A stretch of DNA of 64,000 nucleotides, taken from contig CM055265.1 in assembly GCA_029237695.1 (NCBI GenBank), positions 41,781,331-41,845,330 on the forward strand, read 5' to 3'. Source of the stretch: Conchocele bisecta. Lineage: Eukaryota; Mollusca; Bivalvia; Lucinida; Thyasiridae. Each line of letters starts with the position of its first letter. Position 1 is the first letter of the stretch. The translations under genes and the position numbers were made by a program. The notes below the pieces were generated by a model that searched no databases, was not told the DNA's origin, and saw only the letters and a list, made by a program, of their open reading frames with translations. Below are positions 55,323-64,000 of the stretch, piece after piece.

Positions 55323-55563
55323 CGGGCCGTTTCACTAAACTTATTACGACTAAAATGTTCGTAAGTGCAAATTTAGGATCCTCTGGAAATTTCACGTGAT
55401 GGATTTACATTTATTGAGCATAGGCTGCATATGCATCCTATGCTCAATAAATGTAAATCCAATAATTGTTTACAAGAAAACATTGTTAATGTGAAATTTA
55501 CAGACTATCATAAGTTTGAACTTACGAACATTTTAGTCGTTCGAAGTTTAGTGAAACGACCCC
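55323..55563. mobile_element. MITE family B, copy 7 (tandem with copy 6)
   Basis: CGGGCCGTTTCACTAAAC starts three bases after copy 6 ends; CTG follows on the right. The pair shares the 3-bp target between them. Confidence 0.88.
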
Positions 55564-56513
55564 CTGTATTGGTGTAATAATGGCATTTTATTTAATGACT
55601 TTCTTTTTTACTAGAAAATGGTACTCATATCATATATACCAATGAAACTAAATGTTCATGTCTTTTCAGCTGCTCCCATCGAAAAGGTTGGCATATACAA
55701 AGTTTTCGCCATAGACATTGGTGTATATGTCTACTTGTGACATATGCAACAATGGCCCGCCCACGCAAAGGATTTCCTATTACATGCACTTGGCAGAAAA
55801 AGGAAACAAAATGTAAACGTAATTTTAAATGTAAGTTGTTTATCCGTGTGGATACCCACTTCACAGGGAAGATAACTGATGCCTCGTAATTAGTCATCCG
55901 TGCATCTACTCCCGTTTATCGGCACATACACCCTGTTTAAATTAATGTCGTTGAATGAGCATTGCTTTTATTTGAATAATAATGTAATAAGCGCAACCCA
56001 TGAAGTTTAACGGCATTGTTAAACTATATAGTTTAATCTGCGTTAATAAGCCTTTGTCGAATTCAGCGCTGAGCGTCTGCCCGGCCCGATCGGCTCGGGT
56101 GCGCGCGATAATTTGCAAAAACATGTATACATATTTGTTTTTAATATTGCATTATAATGATTAAAATTCCTAAAGTGATAATAAAACATAATACTTTAGT
56201 TAATTGAATGACAATGTATGGTACCAACACCTGCTAACGTACGTACAAGCGACATCTAACAGCCTTTGTGGCCTTTGAAAGCCTTTGTGGTGTTTTGGGT
56301 CACACAAAATTACTGTGCACAAATTTGTGTTGACACCTAACAAATAACCAATGTCAACGTATGTCTACTTACATGTGTATCATTGGCCTATGCGTGTTTT
56401 AACAGGTCTGTGAAGTGTTAAACAGCTCACGCGTCAGATTGTCGCAAAATGCCAGGACAGATTGGGCTGTTATTGTGACCAATGTTTATATTAATGGGGT
56501 CTCCAGTGGCGGA
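55564..56513. other. Intergenic stretch
   Basis: No gene recognised. Short direct repeats of GCCTTTGTGG near 56260-56290. Confidence 0.35.
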
Positions 56514-56968
56514 TCCAGGATTTCACCAAGGGGGGAGGGGGCACATGGAACTTGAACGAGGTATGCCCGTTCGTCGACTGAGCGGTGCGAGCGAGCTGGC
56601 TAAGGGGGTCCGGGGGCATGCCCTCCCCCGGATTTTTTTTGAATTGAGGAAGCCATTTCCTGCATTCTACGCTCAATATTTCGTAAAAAAAATCAAAAAA
56701 ATCGGGATATGCTTGTTCGTCGACTGAGCGGTGCTAGGGAGTTGGGTAGGGGGGTCCGGGGACATGGCCCCCCCCCCATCCCCCAGGAAAATTGTTGAAT
56801 TGAGGAAGCCATTTCCTGCATTCTACGCTCAATATTTAAAAAAAAAATAAAAAAAAATCGGGATTTCTGAAGGGGGGGGCCCGGGGGCCCGGGGGCCCGG
56901 GGGCCCGGGGGCCCGGGGGCCCGGGAGTCCGGGGCCCGGGCCCCCCCCCCCCCATGAATCCGCTACTG
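56514..56968. mobile_element. Family T element with internal 157-bp duplication and GC-rich core
   Basis: CAGTGGCGGATCCAGGATTT left and CATGAATCCGCTACTG right are inverted ends. TCGTCGACTGAGCGGTGC ... GAATTGAGGAAGCCATTTCC occurs twice about 157 bases apart. A GGGGGCCC tandem run spans about 56876-56930. End style resembles hAT elements; no convincing target duplication was seen. Confidence 0.75.
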
Positions 56969-57370
56969 GTGTCAGCTCTCACGGTTACAGAAAATATAAA
57001 AGACAGATGAAATAATAAAACTCATCCGTAGAGCTGAGATTTTCTAAGCTAAGCAAATAACAACTAACGTGTACCTTATTTACACAGCCTAATGCTACGC
57101 ACATATTATACCGCCAACCTACACTGGTACAACACTGTACGAGTTACGAGCTACGCTAGCAGCTCCAATGCGGAAACCGTGTTGTTTGTACCGTCTTGCG
57201 GCTATACACTCGAAGATCGGGCAAATTTAATTGCCGGCGCTGGTATAGCAAGACGGCATGAAACTCAAAATGTGTGAGTAACGATAATGACCAGGCCAAT
57301 AACTACTATGACTATGATCAGTATCTAACCTCTCATGTGGACTAGACAATTGGTAATATACAGTGTATTA
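56969..57370. other. Intergenic stretch
   Basis: Nothing recognised. Confidence 0.35.
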
Positions 57371-60300
57371 TCAGTGCTATTTTTAGCAATAACAATGGTG
57401 ACCACAAATGTACAACCAACTTGCAACTTCCTGATTTGGAATGTTCGAGGTATCTTTTCAATAGCAGGCTCACTAGTCAAACGTTAGATGATTTAAATGT
57501 AGATGTGGCCTTTATATCTGAGCATAGCTCAGAACTCAACATACACACTTTCTAAGCTCGTTGCACTCGAATTACACATACCAAGCTGTTTTTGACACCT
57601 CTGACATCCCAGTAGCCGATTTCACCAACATTGCAAAGTATACTTTCCTAGCAAAGTATACTTTGAGGGAGATATTTTCAATTTTAGAATAAATTTATTA
57701 ATTTTTATTATACTGAATTTATTACATTATCACAGCCAATTTCGGCTGTGATGATGTAATCAATTCAGTATAATAATTCTGCATAGTTTTAATCATCAAA
57801 TATATGCAATCGTTAGTTCTGCATGAAATAATGCATTTCGGAAAAATCAATGATTGCTCTGATGTGTTAAGGGGTGGCTCATGTATACTGTACAACAAAC
57901 AATGGCATTTCAGATAACACATCGAGGGCATAGCTAATGAGCGAATATGTGGTGTATGTATTACGCAATCCAACAGTTGCCCATTATATGCATTTTCTGT
58001 AAATTACCCTGTATATTACTATATTGAAAATTTAAATACGCTACAATGCTTGTTTGATGCATATTGCAGTATTGGCACAGGAATATTATATGGTGATTGT
58101 AATGCATCGCTCTCTACAAATCCATTGAACGAAAGAAACAAATTTGTATCAAGCTTCATGGAAAGAAATGGCTTAATATCCATAAATAATTCCGGCGCAC
58201 AATATACATTTCGTCATAAGAAAAATACATTCGATCACATAATTTTACCCAAAAACCAAATACATCTTATTCAGTCGAGTCGAGTTTATGATGACGATAT
58301 ATTTCATGTTTCAGATCATTTACCCATATGCACGAGTATATCAATACCTAGTGTCACGTTTGAGCACCCGATGGAACATCATATTGCTTGGAATTAATGT
58401 ACACGCGAACATTTAAACAAATACCAATATATACTAAATAGCGAACTACAAGTAATTGATTTGACAACAGTCAACCAACTTAATGAAAGTCGACACATTG
58501 AATTACTGTACAGTCATATTGTGAATTCAATACGCAAAGCATCAGAATTAGCATTACCAGTTAGTCACTTCAATAAGCACTCCAAGCCATACTGGACAAC
58601 TTCGGTCAAAAATGCACACCCTTCTCAGAGGACTCAACGTTCAGCGTGGATAGCAGCCGGACGCCCCAGAGCTAGCAAAAATGTTTACTATATGTCGTGT
58701 AAGTGTGCTATTTGAAAAATACAAATTGTTGCAATCAGATAATCTGAACAGAAATGTTATAATGATCTTAATGATACTGCCAATTGTGATATAAGGTTAT
58801 TTTGGCGTACATTAAACAACAAAAGAAAGAAAACCATAAATGTTATCAATCAGATTACAACGGAAAATGCTACAACCAGTGACCGACGGGAAATATGTAA
58901 AGCATTTGAAACACACTTTGCTAGTGTTTTTATTCCCAGTGAGGATGCCGCTTTTGATCAACAATTTAAGGAGCAAGTCGACAATACTGTGCATAATTTT
59001 GTTAGCTCTAATGATCACTACACATGCCAAATTCTTAGTTGTCCAGTAGACTTGGACGAGCTTAAGCTTGTATTGTCTAGCCTAAAGACTAGGAAGGCCC
59101 CAGGTATTGACACTATTGTAAACGAACACTTAATCAACGGCGGGCATACACTAGCTTATTACATACAAACTTTATTCGAGCTTATGATCGAGTAGTAATA
59201 TGTACCGACCGATTGTGAAATTGTGATACCAATATACAAAGATGGTAAACCACGCTGTGCCACAGACAGTTACAGACCTATTACCCTGCTCTCTGTCATA
59301 TACAAAGCATTTGAGAAAATTCTACATTTACGTCTGCAACACTGGTGCAAATCGCAAGAAATAGCATTTTAAAACACCCAGCAAAATGGTTAGCAGAACA
59401 AATTTAGATTCTGTGACAGTGTCTGCAGGAAACTATCACATATAACAGAGAGCTGGGATCCGATAGCTTTGTAGCTTTCTTGGACACAGAAAAGGCTTTC
59501 GACACCGTCTGGCATAATGGACTGTTTACCAAACTACTAGAGTTAGATATCAGAGGCAGATTCCTGAGATTAATTATGGATTGCTACACAAATATTTATA
59601 GCTGTGTTTTAGTTAACGGTGTAAAATCCGACATATTCCCTGTCAAACAAGGAGTAACGCAGGGAGGGATCATATCAACATGGCTATATCTGTTACATGT
59701 GGACGAACTACTTAATAAGCTGCAAGACTCACCATATGGAGCACAAATAGCTTCAATAAAATGCGGTAATCCAATCCTAGCAGACGATATCACAATTATA
59801 TGGCAGAACTTAACTAACTTGCAACATGCACTATACATAGTTCACCACTATTCTACAAGATGGAGATACACATTGAATTCAAGTAAATGTAAAATACTTA
59901 CATTTACAAACAGAAGTCAATCTGACCTACGACCAGTGAAACTGGGATGCAACGTCATACAATATCATGATTCTGTAACACATATCGGAATACAACTTAC
60001 CCGGTCGCTGAAAAACTCTAACATCATTGGGTTTCGTTGCAGAAAGAGTAGAGCACCACTATTTTCCATTTGAAACCGACATAATTTATCTGCCAATGTA
60101 AATCCACTAACGCTCGCATCAATATTCAATAAGATCACTATACCAATATTACTATACGGTTCAGAGTTGTGGTGCATTATGACTAGGAAAGAGGCATACG
60201 AAGTTGAAAAAATGGTGAGGCTTGCAGCTAAATGTTGTCAAAATCTACACAAACAAACAAGTACTGCAATGGCATTATCAATGAGTGGGTGGCTTCCTGC

Positions 60301-61026
60301 CTCAGCACAAGTTGACTTGTGAAAACTTAATTTTCTCTTCACAGTATGTACATGTTCTAATGAACTGTTAGTGAAACAAATATTTAGTTTTCGTCTGTTC
60401 CAATATTTCACTAGAGGTTGCCAAAACCAGATTGGATTTATTCCAGATGTATGTAAAATACTTGTTAACTATAACCTGATGAGTTATTTGCAAACATACA
60501 TGAACGATGGAACATTCCCTCCAAAACATACATGAACGATGGAACATTCCCTCCATCATATACATGGAAAGGTGTGACAAAATATAACATATGCACATAC
60601 CATGAGAATATATGGCAACAAGAGTGTGATAACAATGACAAATTTATAAGATTCCGAAATCTACACACATCAAACCTTTGCCACGCAATACTATGGAATA
60701 CCATAGAAAGTTAAAAGACACTCGAGGCAGCACTAGTCGTCGCAAAAGTACGGGTATCTATACACAGCAATCATCTCACAACTTGCACAAATTGCAACCT
60801 ACAATTTCTAGTCATTTATTATCATGCAATAGTTGAATGTATGAGCCCCTACATTTGCAACAAGAGAGCACGCTTCTTTCAGCTCGCAGAAGGTTTGATG
60901 GGTGCAAGTTTCACAAATCGCATACTTACACTGGATGCTGAAAGTTACCTATGTGTTCTACTCGGATCTAACTCAGTGATGGATATGACAGACAACGCAG
61001 ATATGCTGTTCACCTTTCTACGCTAA
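57371..61026 (+). pseudogene. LINE 3: endonuclease, reverse transcriptase and C-terminal zinc finger, decayed
   Basis: This nearly full-length but dead non-LTR element starts with the endonuclease N-terminal block NFLIWNVRG (about 57427-57453) and FISEHS. A truncated MITE-K interrupts at 57613-57865. The endonuclease continues with GDCNAS (about 58095) and SDHLPI (about 58314). The RT domain has APGIDTIVNEHL, YRPITLLSVIYKAFEKIL (about 59272-59325), EKAFDTVW (about 59490), QGVTQGGIIS (about 59650) and ADDITII (about 59780). Past the RT, a C-x2-C-x10-H-x4-C finger (TCTNCN ... HAIVEC) lies at about 60777-60842. The last frame ends at 61026. Stops occur throughout. It differs from LINE 1 in every motif neighbourhood; a CR1/Jockey-like group is possible but not certain. 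Confidence 0.85.
57613..57865. mobile_element. MITE family K, copy 4 (right end lost) inside LINE 3
   Basis: CAG then TAGCCGATTTCACCAACATT, central hairpin on ACTGAATTTATTACATTAT; truncated after GAAAAATCAATGATTGCTC. Confidence 0.82.
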
Positions 61027-61679
61027 GTTACGAGTTTGTGGCAGGCGTGGAACGCGTGCTGTAAACTGACCCTAGTGACATTATCATAACAAAGCGAGCA
61101 AAAACATAGCATAACGAGTGCACATATTACATAAGAAGTATGTACGTTTGAACTACCAGCATCTCTGCATTGATGCACATGTATAATATGTACACATTTT
61201 TTCATCTTGCTTTTTCACACACGCATTTCTTATATGTTTTCATGAATATGTATGTATATGTCTTGTATGTTTTCATGTATATGTTCAAATCTCCACAAGG
61301 AGGAATTAAAGAGTATATAAGGCCCATAAATTTAACGAAGAAAGAACTTTGACAAAATGTAGGAGTATGCGACTGGCACGCCGTTCTTAAACTGGAACAG
61401 TCGGCCAGTTGTGTAATGGTCGAATACACTGCGATGTGCTACAAGCACAGTCACCGCGCAATATTGAAGCCGTTGCGGTGTGCATGGAAACTGAAGGTAG
61501 ATGGGTGATGAGCCTTTCGTATGCTTATAATAAGTCGCGGTCACAGTCAGACCTGTAAACTGTGTGTGTCAGCTACCTGAATTACCCGAGACGGAGCGAC
61601 TGATAACTGTGAGCATCGTTCCCCCATACGAATAAACCTTATATGCCAACACAAAAAAAACAATAAATGATCGTAATTA
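61027..61679. other. Stretch between LINE 3 and the DIRS-like element
   Basis: It probably holds the LINE 3 3' end, but no A-rich tail or target duplication was pinned down. No gene recognised. Confidence 0.4.
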
Positions 61680-61783
61680 TTATAGAATCGCTTTAGTAAT
61701 AGGTAGGCAAGAGTCTGTAGTACCCTTCAAGTTTGAAGCGCCCTTCAGAAACTTGCGCACCAAAAATGACTCTATCGGGTCAG

Positions 61784-62087
61784 TAGCCTATTTCACCAAC
61801 ATTGCAAAGTATACTTATCTAGCAAAGTATATTTTGAGGGAGACATTTTCAATTTAAGGATAAATTTATTAATTTTTTATTATACTGAATATATTACATT
61901 ATCACAGCCATTTTGGCTGTGATAATGTAATAAATTCAGTATGATAATTCTGCATATTTTTAATCATCAAATATATGCAGTCGTTAGTTTTGCATGAAAT
62001 AATGCATTTCTGGAAAAATAAATGATTACTCCCTCAAAGTATACTTTGCTAGATAAGTATACTTTGCAATGTTGATGAAATCGGCTA
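61784..62087. mobile_element. MITE family K, copy 5
   Basis: TAGCCTATTTCACCAACATT ends, CAG on both flanks (61781-61783 and 62088-62090), inserted in the recombinase-linker part of the DIRS-like ORF. Confidence 0.92.
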
Positions 62088-62232
62088 CAGGTACATGTTG
62101 TACAGGTAATTCAAGTTCATAGTTTACACCCTGATAAATACGCATTCAATCTAGCCGCCCTAGAATTTCATAGGACTTTCTGGTACTGGCTGAAAGACTG
62201 GCCACCAACACATGCACTGACGTACAATTCAG

Positions 62233-62464
62233 GGGGCCGTTTCACTAAACTTCTTACGACTAAAATGTTCGTAAGTGTAAAATTATGATAGTCTGTAAAT
62301 TTCATATTAACAATGTTTTCTTGTAAACAATTATTGGATTTACATTTATTGAGCATATGCAGCCTATGCTCAATAAATGTAAATCCATCACTTGAAATTT
62401 TCAGACGATCCTCAATTTGCACTTGCAAACATTTTAGTCGTACGATGTTTAGTGAAACGGGCCC
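62233..62464. mobile_element. MITE family B, copy 8
   Basis: CAG on both flanks (62230-62232 and 62465-62467). It interrupts the linker after the RNase H domain of the DIRS-like ORF; the frame is restored when it is removed. Confidence 0.92.
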
Positions 62465-62843
62465 CAGACCCGCAAACACTCTGGTGGATGGGGCAAGGCA
62501 CTCTGTCCAGCCCTGAGGCACACCGGCGTGCCGTCAGAAAGTCGAAACGGGACCGACAATCAGCAGCAACTTTAGTTTTCCGAGGTACATATCGAGTCCT
62601 AACCACAATATTGTAACTCATTGACACAACGAAGGCACAGTTGGTGCACTCGTAATCTGTAGAAAACACAATTCCATGATTGGTCATCAAGTGACCCAAA
62701 GTCTCTAATGCAAACACAATGGGGAACAACTCTATTACGTTAATGCGGAGATGTTTCATACTTTCTGGCCAGTGGCCGTACATCCACTTGCTCCCAAACA
62801 CTGCACTAAACCCTTTTGTAGTGGCTGCATCAGTATACAGCTG

Positions 62844-63082
62844 GGAGTCGTTTCACTAAACTTCGTACGACTAAAATGTTCGTAAGTGCACAATTATGAT
62901 AGTCTGTAAATTTCACATTTACAATGTATTCTTGTAAACAATTATTGGATTTACATTTATTGAGCATAGGCTGCATATGCAGCCTATGCTTAATAAATGT
63001 AAATCCATCAATTTAAATTTACAGACTTCTAAATTTGCACTTACGAACATTTTAGTCGTACGAAGTTTAGTGAAACGGGCAC
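62844..63082. mobile_element. MITE family B, copy 9
   Basis: CTG on both flanks (62841-62843 and 63083-63085). It splits the DIRS-like ORF just before the LYTDAA motif; ends somewhat decayed (GGAGTCGTTTCAC, GTGAAACGGGCAC). Confidence 0.92.
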
Positions 63083-63227
63083 CTGAACACTGTCTGAGAT
63101 GACCCAGTCATCAAAAAGAAGCATTGACTGAATACTATACATGCTGCTAAGTCCTCCCTGCCTGCCTGTGCAAGGCGTATTTTTATGGTGTGGCTGGGAA
63201 ACAGCTATAGTAAGGTCATTTTCGATG

Positions 63228-63690
63228 TTAACTTATATCAAAATTTACGAATATGCTTTCTTTTTATTTCGTACAATTTGGTCAATTTTATTACGAAAAA
63301 AATATTTCTCTATGGAAATGTAACATGGGGCAAATGCTCGTGTCGAAAAAACAAGACAATTTGGAAATTGACTCTGAAACCTGGCTATATAGCTTGGAAA
63401 TTATCGAACTAAGAAAGCAAATGTTAAATTTTGAAAATCGGTCCACTTTTTCTGAAATCAGAAAAATGTCCCAATTTTATATCTACGCAGACATCTTCAC
63501 AATGGGGATTTAACATGTGGAAATGTGTTGTTTGTTTTTCGCGATAAAATCAATATTGGACCAAATTTCACGAAATAAAAAGAAGGCTGATTCTTAAATT
63601 TTAAGTTTGATAAAATTTAATATTATGTAAACAAAATATTGTTTTTGCATTGTTTATATAGTCATAAAATGTGGGCAGGTTTCATGAAGT
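63228..63690. mobile_element. Family H, copy 2 (left end decayed)
   Basis: TTTTATTACGAAAAAAATAT, ACATGGGGCAAATG, GAAACCTGGCTATATAGC and GACATCTTCACAATGGGGAT match the 27645 copy; the right end is AAAATGTGGGCAGGTTTCATG. It ends about 78 bases before the acceptor of the second GPCR gene. Confidence 0.78.
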
Positions 63691-63756
63691 TAATTTGTTT
63701 GATTATCTTTATCAGTAAGGTGCACAGTTACGCCGTGGCATATCATTCAAGTTTAT

Positions 63757-63810
63757 TTTATTTTCAGCTGCCTCGTTGAAGTGACACGCTAAGAAAGAGT
63801 GACACACAAC
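63757..63810 (+). promoter_or_regulatory. 3' splice acceptor and leader of the second GPCR gene
   Basis: TTTTATTTTCAG ends at 63767. A 43-nt leader follows starting CTGCCTCGTTGAAGTGACAC, differing from the 5581 leader at only three of the first 20 bases. Acceptor-to-ATG spacing is identical in the two genes. Confidence 0.75.
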
Positions 63811-64000
63811 ATGGATCAAGAGCTGAACTATAACGGATCGGAAATGTTCACCAATGGTACGGATATCGATCTGGGAAACCAGTCATCGCCTGCTGAGTCA
63901 AAGTCAGCACCGACAGCCGTCATCGCCTTCACGTTGTCGGTAGTCTCATGGATCATCATCGCCAATTCGCTCCTCATCATCAGTTTACTGGTGAGCCGTC
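63811..64000 (+). CDS. Second class A GPCR, paralogue of the 5.6-kb gene (cut by window end)
   Basis: 63 codons are visible. They begin MDQELNYNGSEMFTN, carry N-glycosylation sequons at N8, N15 and N23 like the first gene, and enter TM1 with ANSLLIISLLVS (N at the 1.50 position). By eye about 40 of 61 aligned residues match the 5624 gene, with a 2-residue insertion before TM1. Same strand and same leader structure show a tandem duplication, now about 58 kb apart because of element insertions or further rearrangement. Function and ligand unknown. Confidence 0.88.
   Translation, partial: MDQELNYNGSEMFTNGTDIDLGNQSSPAESKSAPTAVIAFTLSVVSWIIIANSLLIISLLVSR

Larger units (their letters stand above)
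61680..63165 (-). pseudogene. DIRS/Ngaro-like retrotransposon fragment: RNase H and start of tyrosine recombinase
   Basis: On the minus strand the first segment (63165-63083) reads LLFDDWVISDSV. After a MITE-B gap, 62843 downward has LYTDAATTKGF (RNase H first Asp), WMYGHWP, INVIELFPIVFALE and FSTDY (further acidic sites). A linker (ADCRSR, then DRVPCPIHQSVC) leads to a second MITE-B. A segment with STRKSYE and a stop leads to a MITE-K. Finally 61783-61680 has SFLVRKFLKGA and LPITKAIL, typical of the N-terminal domain of the YR recombinase. Removing each MITE with one CWG triplet keeps the frame. The RT upstream and the recombinase catalytic half are absent. Assignment rests on RNase H style and the recombinase N-terminal motif; DIRS versus Ngaro is undecided. 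Confidence 0.8.

Noticed and set aside
1..64000. Second or third host gene between the two GPCRs
   Set aside because: All longer frames were traced to LINE, LTR or DIRS-like remnants or to repeats. Short exons of spliced genes cannot be excluded from sequence reading alone.

Overview
The window is eukaryotic nuclear DNA, AT-rich and dominated by mobile-element debris, with very little unique coding sequence. The mix of contents fits a bivalve or other lophotrochozoan genome: a rhodopsin-like receptor with a single-exon coding region and a nearby paralogue, degenerate LINEs of at least two kinds, a Gypsy-like LTR element, a DIRS/Ngaro-type tyrosine-recombinase element, and a dense population of short foldback transposons (MITEs). 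The taxon is an inference from element types and general style. No single sequence proves it, and no prokaryotic operon signals, CRISPR or phage genes are visible.

Layout. 1-5.3 kb: the right part of a microsatellite-cored foldback element, a composite foldback repeat, a tRNA-derived SINE-like sequence, and one MITE-B. 5.35-6.93 kb: a 100-bp hairpin, then the 434-codon class A GPCR gene, whose acceptor splice site lies 43 nt upstream of the ATG. 7.6-23.1 kb: piggyBac-like, mariner-like and other foldback elements, a 52-bp satellite, and repeated copies of a double-hairpin element (family F). 23.3-26.8 kb: a decayed L1/Tx1-like LINE carrying an inserted MITE. 27-31.7 kb: more MITEs, including another microsatellite-cored palindrome. 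31.9-38.15 kb: a Gypsy-like LTR element with gag, zinc knuckle and protease but no recognisable reverse transcriptase, and with a 0.96-kb foldback insertion inside its 5' LTR. 38.4-43.3 kb: more microsatellite-cored elements and a second LINE split by a 440-bp-period tandem array. 43.7-49.8 kb: family F copies, MITE-K and MITE-B, and a 3.57-kb near-perfect palindrome flanked by 8-bp direct repeats. 50-57 kb: mixed MITEs, including a hAT-type element with a clean 8-bp target duplication. 57.4-61 kb: a third LINE. 61.7-63.2 kb, minus strand: a DIRS/Ngaro RNase H-recombinase fragment cut by three MITEs. 63.77-64.0 kb: the first 63 codons of a second GPCR closely related to the first, running off the window.

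The only plausible host genes are the two GPCRs. The rest reads as layers of transposition in which older retroelement ORFs serve as readable targets. Where MITEs interrupt those ORFs, removing the element plus one copy of a 3-bp CWG (CAG or CTG) duplication restores the frame. This gives direct evidence for the target-site rule of MITE families B, K and L. A second theme is a set of TA-flanked palindromes with similar TACGGA-type ends and unrelated ~20-bp tandem-repeat cores. Family letters (A, B, F and so on) are local labels for repeats compared only within this window.
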